A stretch of 39,429 nucleotides of DNA from Mycobacterium sp. (GTDB taxonomy: Bacteria; Actinomycetota; Actinomycetes; Mycobacteriales; Mycobacteriaceae), in the NCBI GenBank assembly GCA_026393245.1, contig JAPLAO010000174.1, positions 1 through 39,429 on the forward strand, read 5' to 3'. Positions 1 to 8,894 of this stretch are shown here, in pieces. Numbering within the stretch: position 1 is the stretch's first letter; each line of letters opens with the position of its first letter. The notes below the pieces were generated by a model. That model worked only from the letters and a program-made list of their open reading frames with translations, was not told the DNA's origin and ran no database searches. The position numbers and the translations under genes are program-made.

Positions 1-1
1 C

Positions 2-511
2 CCGGTGATGGCGCTGCCGCGGTTCACCGCGCCGGGCGGCGAGTTCTCGGTGGCCTATCCCGCGGAGGGTTCGGCCTATACGGTCACCACCGCTAAGGCC
101 GGGGTGACAGCGACCTTCACCGGCGGCGACGGCGGGGTCATGCAGTTGTTCTCCATGCCCGCGAACGGCCGGTCGGCGCGCGAGGTAGCGAAGGCTGCGC
201 TGCGCAAGGCCTACCCGGACGCCACATTCGCCTATGAGATCCCCAACGCGATGGTCGGCTATCAGCCCGGCTACGGCGAAGCCGCCGACGACTGGCCGCA
301 GAGTACGACCGCGCGCTACAGCCGGGTGCGGATCATCGGCTTGGTGGCGGTCAAGAACGACGTCGCGCTGATCGCGTTCGCCATCGGGCCCTACCGGGTG
401 TTCGGGCCGGGCTCCGGTCCCGGCATACCGTCCGGAGCCAACCTGCAACTCGCGCAGGACATGGGGAAATACGTCAACAGCTTCCGGTGGGCCGGCGACC
501 CACTGCGCTGA
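2..511 (+). CDS. Hypothetical protein, probably the 3' end of a longer gene
   Basis: I do not recognise this protein. The frame is open at the left edge of the window. The first possible starts are GTG at 5 and ATG at 8, but the codon before them is also open, so the gene may begin upstream; the visible part is about 169 codons. It has no signal peptide or membrane segment. The composition is soluble, alternating beta-rich and Gly/Pro-rich stretches, ending in a helix-like segment with the motif LAQDMGKYVNSFRW. This could be the extracytoplasmic C-terminal domain of an anchored protein, but that is a guess. It converges on the minus-strand metalloprotease gene across a 16-bp tandem repeat array that starts just after its TGA stop. 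Confidence 0.6.
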   Translation, partial: PVMALPRFTAPGGEFSVAYPAEGSAYTVTTAKAGVTATFTGGDGGVMQLFSMPANGRSAREVAKAALRKAYPDATFAYEIPNAMVGYQPGYGEAADDWPQSTTARYSRVRIIGLVAVKNDVALIAFAIGPYRVFGPGSGPGIPSGANLQLAQDMGKYVNSFRWAGDPLR

Positions 512-514
512 CAA

Positions 515-584
515 GGATTCGGGCTGAAGAGGATTCGGGTTGACAAGGATTCGGGTTGACAAGGATTCGGGTTGAAAAGGATTC
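515..584. repeat. Tandem repeat, 16-bp unit, four copies plus a partial copy
   Basis: The unit GGATTCGGGTTGACAA occurs at 515-530, 531-546, 547-562 and 563-578 with a few substitutions, followed by a partial copy at 579-584. It fills the space between two convergent genes and its right end runs into the stop codon of the minus-strand gene at 583. There is no obvious hairpin and no coding role. Confidence 0.85.
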
Positions 585-933
585 AGCCCCAGCCGAGTTC
601 ATGTAAACGGTCGTCATCGATACCGAAGTGGTGGGCCAGTTCGTGGATCACCGTGATCGTCACCTCCTCGACCACATCGGCCTCGGTGTCGCAGATCTCC
701 AGCAGACTTTCGGAGTAGATGGTGATCGTGTCCGGCAGGGCACCGGCGTACATCGAATCCCGCTCGGTCAGGGCGACTCCCTGATAGAGGCCGAGCAACT
801 CCGGTTCCTCGGGATGACGGTCAACGACCAGAATCACCACGTTGTCGATGGCTCGGGCAAGTTCGGACGGAATCAGATCAAGCGCCTCGGAGACCAATTC
901 CTCGAAGCGCTCCGCGCCCATCTGGACAGGCAC
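583..933 (-). CDS. Zincin-like metallopeptidase (DUF1025 / Zincin_1 family)
   Basis: A small protein of 116 residues. Residues 97-101 read HELAH and are followed by HFGIDDD, giving HExxH plus a downstream Asp (106/107) as in minimal zincin-type metalloproteases. Length and motif position match the DUF1025/Zincin_1 family found across actinobacteria (Rv3836 in M. tuberculosis, from memory); its substrates are unknown. The start is GTG at 933, sharing one base with the stop of the upstream septum-formation gene, so the two are probably co-transcribed and translationally coupled. An alternative ATG lies four codons downstream. The protein has no signal peptide and is probably cytosolic. Family assignment is firm; any role in cell division with its neighbour is inference. 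Confidence 0.85.
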   Translation of the reverse strand: MPVQMGAERFEELVSEALDLIPSELARAIDNVVILVVDRHPEEPELLGLYQGVALTERDSMYAGALPDTITIYSESLLEICDTEADVVEEVTITVIHELAHHFGIDDDRLHELGWG

Positions 934-2273
934 TACGCCGACGCCGGAACCGGTTCCGGAACAACGGGTTCCGGCGAAGCCGGTGGGACAACGGGTTCCG
1001 GTGCGGCCGGTGGGGCAACGGCACCGAGGTCATCAGACGGGGGAATCGGCGGCACGGCGGGGGCGGGTTCCTGCCGCATCGCGGGCGCCGTCTGCTGGAC
1101 CGTCTGCTGCGCCGTCTGCTGCGACTGTGGCTGCTGCGACTGTGGCTGCTGGTTGGTGCCGGGGCTTGCCGCCCGAGGCGCGAATCCTGGCATCGCCGGT
1201 GGCAGTGGAAGATTCAGCCGTTCCTCGGGGATGCTTGGCGGCGGGATCGGGGGCTGGCCGTTGATCAGAATCGGGCCCTTCGCGGTGTTGATGAGGGTGG
1301 CCCAGCCGCCGTTTCCGAGGGTCGCGCCGATATTGCACGAGACTTGGCGGCTGCCGGCATTCCAGCTGGGTAGCGAGACGGTGCTGTAGATCAATGTCAG
1401 GGTGGTGTCGCGTAGTTGGGTGGGTGCCAGATAGGCGTCGGTCAACTGGTTGCACACATCCTTGATGAAGGCGTCCTGATCGGCTTCTGTCGGCAGGACA
1501 TCGGGGAACTTCTCGGCCAGGTTGACGGTGCCGGTGACCTCCATGGCGTGCGGGGCCGAGCAGTCGACCGGTGCGTCGTTGGGCTGGTTGGACGACGGCT
1601 CGATTCCCAGGCAGGTGCCGGTCGGCCAGACCTTGGACTGGTCGAGATCGGCGACCCGGCCCTTGAACATGATCTGCTGGTTGGCGGGTCCGGGTAGTTG
1701 CAACCCGCATAACATGCGCCGTTCGCCGGATTGCTGCCAAGCCTTGTCGCCGGCCCACAGCAGGCTGATGCTGAATCGGCTGTTGGGGTCGTACTTGGCT
1801 GCGAGGTATCGCTTCACCGCTGGTTCGCACTGTTCCGCACTGATCTGCTGGATGCGGGCCGGTGCGGGCGGTGCTGCGTCCGGACCGTATTCGGTGCCCG
1901 GGTAGGTCCGCAGATCAATGGATTCGGCAACTTCGAAGCGGTGGTCGTCGTTGCAGTCCACGACCGCGGCGGTGTCCGGAGAGTTGTCCGGCCAATTGAT
2001 ACAGCTGCCCGGCGTCGCGTCGGCGAACGTCGGGTTCGCTGCCGGCCGCAGTCCTTCCGCGGCAACGTAGCGACCCAGCGGCCCGCGTTCGCCGATCGGT
2101 GCGGCGGTGACGATCCCCGCGATCAGGAGCGCGCCGAGGGCCGTCAGCATCAATGCGCGGCGGGTCGAGGTGGCCTGCAGTGCGCCGCCGACGCCCCGCC
2201 GGGAAACGGATTCCGGTTCGGGCTGTTCGGGGGTTGTCTGGTCACGCTCGGATAACTGCAACATCGCCTCCAT
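933..2273 (-). CDS. Membrane-anchored septum-formation-domain protein (Rv3835-like)
   Basis: A 446-residue protein with a cytoplasmic N-terminus of about 38 residues, one membrane segment around residues 39-58 ([20 protein letters not shown]), and a large exported part. The exported part contains two Cys-rich modules of the septum-formation type, with patterns such as GSCINW...[11 protein letters not shown] and GTCLGI...[11 protein letters not shown]. The last 100 residues are low-complexity, rich in Pro, Gln and Ala, with QQPQSQQ and PEPVVP repeats. Length and order match Rv3835 (449 aa, from memory). Rv3835 homologues are cell-envelope proteins with no proven enzymatic activity. The start is ATG at 2273, with another ATG three codons later. 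It is divergent from serS across 97 bp and overlaps the metalloprotease gene by one base. Confidence 0.85.
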   Translation of the reverse strand: MEAMLQLSERDQTTPEQPEPESVSRRGVGGALQATSTRRALMLTALGALLIAGIVTAAPIGERGPLGRYVAAEGLRPAANPTFADATPGSCINWPDNSPDTAAVVDCNDDHRFEVAESIDLRTYPGTEYGPDAAPPAPARIQQISAEQCEPAVKRYLAAKYDPNSRFSISLLWAGDKAWQQSGERRMLCGLQLPGPANQQIMFKGRVADLDQSKVWPTGTCLGIEPSSNQPNDAPVDCSAPHAMEVTGTVNLAEKFPDVLPTEADQDAFIKDVCNQLTDAYLAPTQLRDTTLTLIYSTVSLPSWNAGSRQVSCNIGATLGNGGWATLINTAKGPILINGQPPIPPPSIPEERLNLPLPPAMPGFAPRAASPGTNQQPQSQQPQSQQTAQQTVQQTAPAMRQEPAPAVPPIPPSDDLGAVAPPAAPEPVVPPASPEPVVPEPVPASA

Positions 2274-2357
2274 TGTGGCAGGCCCGGACAGTGCTGTGAC
2301 AAGTGATGCAGACGGACTGTTATGGGGTTGTGCTGTGCCCGTCGCCGGGCCCGAAAG

Positions 2358-2363
2358 TAGGGT
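2358..2363 (+). promoter_or_regulatory. Predicted -10 element of serS (leaderless type)
   Basis: TAGGGT fits the mycobacterial -10 pattern TANNNT and ends exactly 7 nt before the GTG start of serS at 2371. Transcription would then begin at the start codon. No good -35 hexamer is visible, which is common for SigA promoters in this group. Confidence 0.45.
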
Positions 2364-2370
2364 TCAGGGC

Positions 2371-3624
2371 GTGATTGACCTGAAACTGGTGCGCGAGGTT
2401 CCCGATGCGGTGCGCCGGTCGCAGCTCAGCCGCGGCGAGGACCCCGCTCTCGTGGACGTCCTGCTCGATGCCGATACCGCCCGTCGTGCGGCTATCTCGG
2501 CGGCCGACACTCTGCGCGCCGAGCAGAAGACCGCCAGCAAGAGTGTCGGATCAGCCTCGCCGGATGAGCGTCCGGCGCTGCTCGAGCGCGCCAAAGAGCT
2601 TTCCGCCGCAGTCAAGGACGCCGAGGCGCGCCAGGCCGAAGCGGAGTCGGCCCTGCACGCTGCGCACCTGGCGATTTCCAATGTTGTTATCGACGGTGTT
2701 CCCTCCGGCGGCGAGGATGACTTCGTGGTTCTCGACACCGTCGGCGAACCTCGGGCGATCGCGGACCCCAGAGATCATCTCGAACTGGGAGAGGCACTGC
2801 GGCTGATCGACATCGAACGCGGCGCCAAGGTCTCGGGTTCGAGGTTCTACTTCCTGACCGGACGCGGCGCCCTGTTGCAGCTGGGTCTGCTGCAGTTGGC
2901 GGTCCGACTGGCGACTGATAACGGATTCACATTGATGATCCCGCCGGTTCTGGTTCGTCCCGAAGTGATGGCCGGTACCGGGTTCCTCGGCACCCATGCC
3001 GACGAGATTTATCACCTCGTGGCCGACGACCTCTACCTGGTGGGGACCTCCGAGGTTCCACTGGCCGGGTATCACGCCGATGAGATCCTCGACCTGTCAG
3101 GCGGGGCGCTGCGCTACGCGGGTTGGTCGACATGTTTTCGACGCGAGGCAGGCAGTTACGGCAAGGACACCCGCGGGATCATCCGGGTCCACCAGTTCGA
3201 CAAGGTCGAGGCATTCGTCTACTGCCGGCCAGAGGATGCCGAGTCCGAGCACCAACGCTTGTTGGGATGGCAACGACAGATGCTTGAACTCATTGACGTG
3301 CCGTACCGCGTGATCGACATCGCCGCAGGCGATCTCGGTTCCTCGGCCGCCAGGAAGTTCGATTGTGAGGCGTGGGTGCCCACCCAGCAGGCCTACCGCG
3401 AACTGACGTCGACGTCGAACTGCACGACGTTCCAGGCGCGCCGGCTGGCCACCCGTTACCGCGACGAACACGGTAAGCCGCAGATCGCCGCGACGCTGAA
3501 CGGAACCCTGGCCACCACCCGATGGCTGGTTGCAATCCTGGAGAACCACCAGCAGCCGGATGGGAGTGTGCGTGTGCCGGCCGCGCTGGTGCCCTTCGTC
3601 GGGACGGAGGTACTGGAACCGTGA
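2371..3624 (+). CDS. serS: Serine--tRNA ligase
   Basis: Charges tRNA-Ser (and tRNA-Sec where present) with serine in the cytoplasm. The 417-residue product begins [20 protein letters not shown] and has the usual N-terminal antiparallel coiled coil (about residues 25-110, Ala/Glu/Lys/Arg-rich) followed by a class II catalytic core. Motif 2 is visible as [14 protein letters not shown]...HQFDKVE and motif 3 as [16 protein letters not shown]. Length matches mycobacterial SerS (about 419 aa). The GTG at 2371 is chosen because it gives this standard N-terminus and lies 7 nt after a -10 element; the frame is open further upstream but that part has no SerS similarity. Its stop overlaps the DUF5718 start by 4 bp. 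Confidence 0.97.
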   Translation: MIDLKLVREVPDAVRRSQLSRGEDPALVDVLLDADTARRAAISAADTLRAEQKTASKSVGSASPDERPALLERAKELSAAVKDAEARQAEAESALHAAHLAISNVVIDGVPSGGEDDFVVLDTVGEPRAIADPRDHLELGEALRLIDIERGAKVSGSRFYFLTGRGALLQLGLLQLAVRLATDNGFTLMIPPVLVRPEVMAGTGFLGTHADEIYHLVADDLYLVGTSEVPLAGYHADEILDLSGGALRYAGWSTCFRREAGSYGKDTRGIIRVHQFDKVEAFVYCRPEDAESEHQRLLGWQRQMLELIDVPYRVIDIAAGDLGSSAARKFDCEAWVPTQQAYRELTSTSNCTTFQARRLATRYRDEHGKPQIAATLNGTLATTRWLVAILENHQQPDGSVRVPAALVPFVGTEVLEP

Positions 3625-4451
3625 CTGAGCACTCAATGATCGAAATGGACCTCGACGAAGCGCGCGACTGGTTCGGCTTCGGTGTGGCGGGCAACTTCGC
3701 CGGTCATCTCGAACAGGCCGGCGAGGCAGTTGATTTCACCAATGTGGAGAGCAAAGCCGATGCCCCCAAAGGCATTTTCCCGTGGTACGCCCCCGGCCAC
3801 GACAGCTTCCTCGGTGAATTTCCGCTGTCACATGATGCACTGATCGTGCCGGAGACAACTGCCGTCGACGGTCCGCTCAACCTGCAGATCGAGCCTGAGG
3901 TCGGCCTGGCGTGCCACGTTGTCTGGGACGGTGACACCGTCGTCACACTGCGGCCCTTTGCCCTCGGCGCATTCAACGACTGCTCGATCCGGCGGCCGAA
4001 CGCGCGAAAAATCAGTGACAAGAAGAACTGGGGGCCGGCCTCCAAAGGCGCGGCACGGGAATTCTTCGGCGTCGGCGATCTCACCCCGGATGGGCCCACC
4101 GCGACGCTGCGGCTGCTGTGCCATCTGCGGACCGCCGACGGAGTGCACCACGAGTACGGCGTGGACAGTCCACTGCTCGGCTACTCCTACTACGGCGAGG
4201 TACTGCTGGACTGGATTGTCGAGCGACTGGCCAACCAGAAGGGTTCACCCGACACGCCTCTGGAGGATGTCGGCGCTCTCATGGTGGCCTGCGGGCGGCC
4301 GCACACCGTGCTGATCGGGATCGGCGCGACGCGCTACACCGCATTAGGGGAGTTGACCTACCTCAAACCCGGTGACGAGGCGATCGTGCGGGTATACGAC
4401 ACCGCGGATGCGAAATTCTCCGAGCTTCGCCAATTGGTCTGGGAGCCATAA
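3621..4451 (+). CDS. DUF5718 family protein, possibly FAH-superfamily fold
   Basis: A 276-residue soluble protein of unknown function, starting at a GTG that overlaps the serS stop (GTGA), so it is translationally coupled to serS. The N-terminus ([24 protein letters not shown]) is typical of DUF5718 proteins. Mid-protein segments [11 protein letters not shown] and FNDCSIRR...[14 protein letters not shown] resemble the ExE metal-binding motif and the NDxSxR...Lys/Gly-rich segment of the fumarylacetoacetate hydrolase superfamily. That suggests a divalent-metal hydrolase or isomerase fold, an inference from motif spacing only. No signal peptide or membrane helix is present. It converges with the 4465-4803 gene, leaving 13 bp between stops. 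Confidence 0.8.
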   Translation: MTEHSMIEMDLDEARDWFGFGVAGNFAGHLEQAGEAVDFTNVESKADAPKGIFPWYAPGHDSFLGEFPLSHDALIVPETTAVDGPLNLQIEPEVGLACHVVWDGDTVVTLRPFALGAFNDCSIRRPNARKISDKKNWGPASKGAAREFFGVGDLTPDGPTATLRLLCHLRTADGVHHEYGVDSPLLGYSYYGEVLLDWIVERLANQKGSPDTPLEDVGALMVACGRPHTVLIGIGATRYTALGELTYLKPGDEAIVRVYDTADAKFSELRQLVWEP

Positions 4452-4463
4452 GAATCCGATTCT
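4451..4463. terminator. Short inverted repeat between convergent genes, weak terminator candidate
   Basis: AGAATCCGATTCT is a perfect 5-bp-arm inverted repeat with a 3-nt loop between the DUF5718 stop and the stop of the minus-strand gene. It is symmetric and could act in both directions, but the stem is short and there is no T tract. Confidence 0.2.
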
Positions 4464-4464
4464 C

Positions 4465-4803
4465 CTAGCGCCCCATGACCTCGGCGAAAATCGCCAGAAA
4501 ATTCTGCGGCTCAGCGGGGGTGAATGCCGGACTCGGCCAGACACCGGGTACGTCCAGGGTGATCAGAACCGACCTGGTGGGACGACGTGCGTCCAACGGC
4601 AGCCAGCGGCGCAGATCCGAGGTGCCCCAGAGCCGGAAGCGCTGCGTCCACATTCCAAGCGATTCGACGTGATAGTCCTGGATCGACTGCAGCGGAATGA
4701 CTTTCGAAGTTCCGGATGGGAAGTGGTACCGCCGCAGCGTGAGGGCATAGCGATCCAGTTGGACCATGCCGTCGTCGTAATACTGCCGCGGCGGTCGGGT
4801 CAT
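4465..4803 (-). CDS. Conserved hypothetical protein (Rv3819-like), partner of the Rieske protein
   Basis: A 112-residue protein of unknown function. The ATG at 4803 overlaps the stop of the upstream Rieske/MBL gene (ATGA) and gives the N-terminus MTRPPRQYYDDGMVQLDRYA; a longer open frame to 4872 exists but lies inside the upstream gene. The sequence alternates short hydrophobic strands with charged turns (LTLRRYHFPSGTSKVIPLQSIQ, RFRLWGTSDLRRWLPLD) and ends in a helix, which looks like a small PH-type beta-barrel; that is inference. The same pairing and order occur in M. tuberculosis (Rv3818-Rv3819, from memory), so the two products probably work together. It has no signal peptide or cysteine cluster. 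Confidence 0.8.
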   Translation of the reverse strand: MTRPPRQYYDDGMVQLDRYALTLRRYHFPSGTSKVIPLQSIQDYHVESLGMWTQRFRLWGTSDLRRWLPLDARRPTRSVLITLDVPGVWPSPAFTPAEPQNFLAIFAEVMGR

Positions 4804-6347
4804 GATGGTGAGCAGCGCAACGGGTGGCCCTTGCTGGTCAGGCAGCGGCCTGTTTTCAGGTCCCACTGCCAACCGTGCAGATTGCAGGTCAGAGTCGTTG
4901 CATCGACCACGCCGAACTTCGACAGGTCAGCCTTCAGGTGCGGGCACCGGCGCTGAATGTCCCACCCGTCCAGGGTGATCGTCGAACTATCGTCATGCGC
5001 CTCGGCGAACCATCCGTCGGCATAGGCGATGCGCTCGTCGGTGAGGCACTTGAAGAACGTGTACAGGTACTCGTTGTAACCGCCGACCCGCCAGGCTTTG
5101 AACCGGGTCGACAGGAAAATGGTGTTGACCCAGTCCGGTTCGTTGTCACGCAGCACGGTCCGCACCAGTTCCGGAGCGATCTCGAAGCCGTAGCGAAATT
5201 TCTCATCCGGAACAGGTTCCCGAACAGTGCGTTTCGGGAAATCCAGAACGACGGTCTCGGGCCCCATCTTCAGTTCGACCGGGTAGCCGATTCCATCGCA
5301 GATCTGATCGCCGGCCAACATGATCGGCTCGAAACGGGCCCGTAGCGGCTCCAGGAGCGGATCACCCGCGGCAGGCGCCCAGGTTGCCTTCTCGGCGGCC
5401 AGCACCGACGCCATCCGTTCGGCGTAGGAGTCGATGTAGGCCGCCTTGCCGGTGGTGAAGATCGTCTCCACCTCGTCCGCCGGGATGGGGTGGGTCAGCG
5501 AATTCAGTTGCGGGCCGGTGAAATCGGCGACCGTACCGGGGATCATCAACAAACCGCCCTGGTTGCCGTGCCGGCGCAACTGTTCGAGGAACACGACCTG
5601 GTCGGGGAAGATGTTGCCCGGATCGCCATGGTCGTCGTTGAGATCGCGCAGCACCGGATCCAGAAAGCACGGTGGGCCCGCTGACGGGATCACCCAGGTC
5701 GCTGCGATGTCGGCGATGAACTGCCGGCAGCGATCCATTCCGCGCTGGCGCTTCTGAATTCCGAAGGCCTCCTTGGCTCGGTCGGCCATGTCGTAGACCA
5801 TCGGATACCAGATGGCCCCGGAGTACTGCGTCATATGCACGTCGACGCCACCGAATTCGGCAAGCGCGTCCAGGGTCAGCGGCCTGGAATCATTCATGTT
5901 GAACACCGTTGTGTCGCCGTCGGAGATCACGATCCCGGAGTCGCCGATCGGGCCGTCGGCCGGAGCGCGCAACGCGATGATCATCACGTCAAGGTCGCCC
6001 CTGGGGCCGCTGAGGCGGTGCTTGACGGAGTCCTCGGTCTCGAGGAACTGATGAAAGCCCAGCGCTTGCAATTCCCGCTTGAGGTCGGGCACCGGGAAGT
6101 CAGGCAGCAGCACCACGGCGTCGGTGTTCACGTACTCAGCGAGCAGGGCCGGATCGAAGTGGTCGGCGTGCAGGTGCGAGATGTAGAGGTAATCGCAATC
6201 GCCTATGGACGCCCAGTCCAGCGCGCTGTTGTCCGGGAACACGAACCAGGAGCTGAAGTAGGCGGGGTTGAGCCACGGATCGCACAGCACGCTGCCCGCC
6301 CGGGTATCGATTCGGAAGCCGGCATGGCCGATACTGGTGACCTGCAC
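4800..6347 (-). CDS. Metallo-beta-lactamase fold hydrolase fused to a C-terminal Rieske [2Fe-2S] domain (Rv3818-like)
   Basis: A 515-residue cytosolic protein with two domains. The N-terminal half is a metallo-beta-lactamase fold of the UlaG-like type: GHAGFRI, then CDPWLNP, then HLHADHFD (H58, H60, D62, H63 as metal ligands). The C-terminus holds a Rieske centre: C468-P-H470 and C488-N-L-H491-GW. A middle region of about 200 residues links them. Length and layout match Rv3818 (516 aa, from memory). The combination recalls CMP-Neu5Ac hydroxylase, which has the Rieske domain first; this one has the reverse order. The substrate is unknown. The start is GTG at 6347 behind a strong AGGAGAGAGG ribosome binding site. 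It is divergent from the acyltransferase at 6419. Confidence 0.9.
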   Translation of the reverse strand: MQVTSIGHAGFRIDTRAGSVLCDPWLNPAYFSSWFVFPDNSALDWASIGDCDYLYISHLHADHFDPALLAEYVNTDAVVLLPDFPVPDLKRELQALGFHQFLETEDSVKHRLSGPRGDLDVMIIALRAPADGPIGDSGIVISDGDTTVFNMNDSRPLTLDALAEFGGVDVHMTQYSGAIWYPMVYDMADRAKEAFGIQKRQRGMDRCRQFIADIAATWVIPSAGPPCFLDPVLRDLNDDHGDPGNIFPDQVVFLEQLRRHGNQGGLLMIPGTVADFTGPQLNSLTHPIPADEVETIFTTGKAAYIDSYAERMASVLAAEKATWAPAAGDPLLEPLRARFEPIMLAGDQICDGIGYPVELKMGPETVVLDFPKRTVREPVPDEKFRYGFEIAPELVRTVLRDNEPDWVNTIFLSTRFKAWRVGGYNEYLYTFFKCLTDERIAYADGWFAEAHDDSSTITLDGWDIQRRCPHLKADLSKFGVVDATTLTCNLHGWQWDLKTGRCLTSKGHPLRCSPS

Positions 6348-6405
6348 GTATTACCTCTCTCCTGGTGGACGCGCCCACCGCGATCTTAGCGGTCGGCCGC
6401 AGCAC

Positions 6406-6411
6406 TAGGCT
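6406..6411 (+). promoter_or_regulatory. Predicted -10 element of the first acyltransferase (leaderless type)
   Basis: TAGGCT fits TANNNT and is followed by 7 nt and then GTG at 6419. This spacing supports a leaderless mRNA and decides the start codon against the longer frame beginning at 6365. Confidence 0.45.
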
Positions 6412-6418
6412 GGCCGCT

Positions 6419-7183
6419 GTGGAGCCGGCATACGGGACTGTCATCGCTGGCGTCCGTCTGCTGTGGCGGGTGCAGGGCCTTCGGTTCACCATCACCGGCA
6501 TGGAGCATCTGCCTGCCACCGGCGGGGCAGTCGTGGCGATCAACCACACCGGGTACTTGGACTTCACTTTCGCCGGCCTGCCGTGCTTTCGGCACCGTCC
6601 GCCGCGACTGGTTCGGTTCATGGCAAAACAAGAGGTGTTCGACCACAGGGTGACCGGACCGATCATGCGCAGCCTGCACCACATTCCGGTTGATCGGAGC
6701 AGCGGTGCGGCGTCCTTTGATGCAGCGGTCGCGACATTGAAGGCCGGCGAACTTGTGGGCGTCTATCCGGAGGCGACGATCAGCCGCAGCTTCGAACTCA
6801 AGGAGTTCAAGTCCGGCGCGGCACGCATGGCGATTGCCGCGGACGTGCCGATCATCCCGCACATCGTCTGGGGCGCCCAACGCATCTGGACCAAAGATCA
6901 CCCGCGCAAGCTGTGGCGGCCCAAGGTTCCGATCTCGATCGCCGTCGGGGAGCCGATCATGCCCAGCCTGCCGCCCACCGAACTGACCGCTCTGCTGCGC
7001 TCCCGCATGCAACACCTGCTCGAAAGTGTGCAGGATGCGTACGGCACGCACCCGCCCGGTGAGTTCTGGGTGCCGCACCGACTCGGCGGTGGGGCACCGA
7101 CACCCGCGGTCGCCGCTGATCTCGAAACCGCCGAGCTTGCCGAACGTGCCGCCCGACGGCACAGCATCGAGGGACAGGGATAG
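6419..7183 (+). CDS. PlsC-type 1-acyl-glycerol-3-phosphate acyltransferase family protein (Rv3816c-like)
   Basis: A 254-residue member of the lysophosphatidic acid acyltransferase (PlsC) family, expected to transfer an acyl chain from acyl-CoA or acyl-ACP to a lysophospholipid at the inner face of the membrane. Motif I is NHTGYLDF (H-x4-D), and a later block, VGVYPEATIS, carries the conserved P-E. The chosen start is GTG 6419, giving MEPAYGTVI, which agrees with the recalled N-terminus of Rv3816c and with the leaderless -10 element; GTG 6365 would add 18 unsupported residues. It is followed after 6 bp by a second, clearly related acyltransferase, so the pair arose by duplication. The acceptor lipid is not known. 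Confidence 0.9.
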   Translation: MEPAYGTVIAGVRLLWRVQGLRFTITGMEHLPATGGAVVAINHTGYLDFTFAGLPCFRHRPPRLVRFMAKQEVFDHRVTGPIMRSLHHIPVDRSSGAASFDAAVATLKAGELVGVYPEATISRSFELKEFKSGAARMAIAADVPIIPHIVWGAQRIWTKDHPRKLWRPKVPISIAVGEPIMPSLPPTELTALLRSRMQHLLESVQDAYGTHPPGEFWVPHRLGGGAPTPAVAADLETAELAERAARRHSIEGQG

Positions 7184-7189
7184 CGACCG

Positions 7190-7936
7190 ATGGAACTTAT
7201 GTACCGCACCCTGGAGGTTCTCTCCTTCGTCGTCGGGCGGGCGCTGGGGATCAAGATCACCTATCAGGGCATCGACAACATCCCCGCAAGCGGCGGTGCC
7301 GTGGTGGCGACCAACCACACCAGCTACGTCGACTTCCTACCGGTCGGCCTGGCTGGCCGGAAAGCCGGGCGCTGGATCAGGCTCATGCCCAAGGCCGAGA
7401 TGGCCAAGGTCGGCATCGTCAACCTCGTGATCAAGCACACCGGTGCCATCCCCGTTGATCGTCGCGCCGGCGCCGCCGCCTACAACGCCGCAGTGTGTGC
7501 ACTGCAGGCCGGCGAGCTGGTGGGCGTGTACCCGGAGGCAACGATCAGCCGCAGTTTCGAGCTCAAGGACTTCAAGAGTGGTTCGGCCCGGATGGCGTTG
7601 GAGGCTCAGGTTCCGATTCTCCCGATGATCGTGTGGGGGGCCCACCGAATCTGGACCAAGGATCACCCGAAGAACTTGGGCCGCAACAGAATTCCGATCG
7701 TAGTTCGGATCGGTAGCCCGCTGAAACCGACGGGGACCGCGGCTGAACTGGATTCGGCACTGCGCTCCGCGATGACCACCATGCTGCACGAGGTTCAAGC
7801 GCTCTACCCGCACCCTGCCGGCGCGTGGTGGGTTCCGCACCGAATCGGCGGTGGCGCACCGACCCCGGCCGAGGCCGGCCAGCTTGATGAAGTCGAGTCC
7901 CTCGCGCGGGCACGTCGCACCGCGCAGGAATCCTGA
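7190..7936 (+). CDS. PlsC-type acyltransferase, second copy (Rv3815c/Rv3814c-like)
   Basis: A 248-residue paralogue of the preceding gene. It shares motif I NHTSYVDF, the block VGVYPEATISRSFELKDFKSG, and the C-terminal WVPHRIGGGAPTP signature. The start is ATG 7190 (MELMYRTLEVLSF); another ATG lies three codons in. The N-terminus is hydrophobic enough for membrane association but has no cleavable signal. M. tuberculosis has three such genes in a row (Rv3814c-Rv3816c, from memory) whereas only two are present here, so one copy was lost here or gained there. Its stop overlaps the ATG of the HAD gene by one base, indicating one operon. Confidence 0.9.
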   Translation: MELMYRTLEVLSFVVGRALGIKITYQGIDNIPASGGAVVATNHTSYVDFLPVGLAGRKAGRWIRLMPKAEMAKVGIVNLVIKHTGAIPVDRRAGAAAYNAAVCALQAGELVGVYPEATISRSFELKDFKSGSARMALEAQVPILPMIVWGAHRIWTKDHPKNLGRNRIPIVVRIGSPLKPTGTAAELDSALRSAMTTMLHEVQALYPHPAGAWWVPHRIGGGAPTPAEAGQLDEVESLARARRTAQES

Positions 7937-8748
7937 TGCTGCCCGCTTTGATCGCCACTGATGTCGACGGCACGCTGCTCAACGGTGAAGACGCCATCAC
8001 TGCGCGCACCCGTGACGTGATCGGTGCCGCGATTGCCGCAGGCACCCATTTCGTTCTGGCCACCGGACGGCCACCGCGCTGGATCCCCCCGGTCGTCGAG
8101 GAACTCGGCTTCGCACCGATTGCGGTGTGCGCCAATGGCGCAGTCATCTACGACGCGGCGACCGACCGGGTCATCTCGGCTCGGACGCTGCCGGTGGAGG
8201 TGCTCGCTGAACTCGCCGAGATCGCCGCGCACGCGGTGCCCGGGGCCGGCTTGGCGGCCGAACGGGTGGGCAAGAGCGCGCACGACTCGGCTACACCTCA
8301 GTTCGTCAGCGCGCCGGGCTACGAGCACGCCTGGCTCAATCCCGATAACACCGAGGTGTCGTTCGAAGATGTTCTCAGCGCTCCGGCGGTGAAGTTGCTG
8401 GTGCGCATGCCCGGGGTTCCGAGCGCTCAGTTGGCCGCCGCACTGGCCAAACACATCGGCCTGCTTGGCGAGATCACGTATTCGACCAATGACGGCCTGA
8501 TTGAGATAAGTCCGATTGGCATCAGTAAGGCCATCGGTGTGCAAGAGGTGGCCCGGCCGCTGGACATCTCCGCGCAGGACACTGTGGCCTTCGGTGACAT
8601 GCCCAATGACGTGCCGATGCTGCTGTGGGCCGGACACGGTGTGGCGATGGGTAACGCCCACCCGGAGGCGATGGCTGCGGCCAACGAGGTCACCGAGTCC
8701 AACGATGACGACGGACTGGCCCGCGTGCTCGAACGATGGTGGACCTAG
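7936..8748 (+). CDS. Cof-type HAD-IIB hydrolase (Rv3813c-like)
   Basis: A 270-residue HAD-superfamily phosphatase. Motif I is D9-V-D11-G-T with the nucleophile Asp9; motif II is around LATGR; a Lys lies in SPIGISKAIGV; and motif IV is GDMPNDVPML. The cap is of the IIB type typical of Cof/YidA proteins, which act on sugar phosphates and similar small phosphoesters; the actual substrate is not known. It starts at ATG 7936, overlapping the previous stop, and ends the acyltransferase operon. The 259 bp after it carry two unrelated tandem repeat arrays and then the PE gene. Confidence 0.9.
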   Translation: MLPALIATDVDGTLLNGEDAITARTRDVIGAAIAAGTHFVLATGRPPRWIPPVVEELGFAPIAVCANGAVIYDAATDRVISARTLPVEVLAELAEIAAHAVPGAGLAAERVGKSAHDSATPQFVSAPGYEHAWLNPDNTEVSFEDVLSAPAVKLLVRMPGVPSAQLAAALAKHIGLLGEITYSTNDGLIEISPIGISKAIGVQEVARPLDISAQDTVAFGDMPNDVPMLLWAGHGVAMGNAHPEAMAAANEVTESNDDDGLARVLERWWT

Positions 8749-8773
8749 GCCAGTCCGGGTCGGTGCGCCGAGT

Positions 8774-8829
8774 CGGTTCAACCGGGTCCGTTCAACCGGG
8801 TCGGTTCAACCGTGTCCGATCAAACGGGT
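8774..8829. repeat. Tandem repeat, 14-bp unit, four copies
   Basis: The unit CGGTTCAACCGGGT is repeated at 8774, 8788, 8802 and 8816 with one to three changes per copy. Each unit contains a CGGTT-CAACCG near-palindrome. It lies downstream of the HAD gene and upstream of the PE gene. It is non-coding as far as can be seen. Confidence 0.85.
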
Positions 8830-8894
8830 GCGGGTGAATCGACAGACTGCGGCGGCACTTCTACCGTGGGGCCATGCCGCAGCGGACGACCCCC

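Noticed and set aside
628-1389. 253-codon plus-strand frame opposite the metalloprotease and septum-formation genes
   Set aside because: It crosses two confirmed genes on the other strand; its low-complexity GTTGSG/CC-rich translation comes from the antisense Pro/Gln tail.
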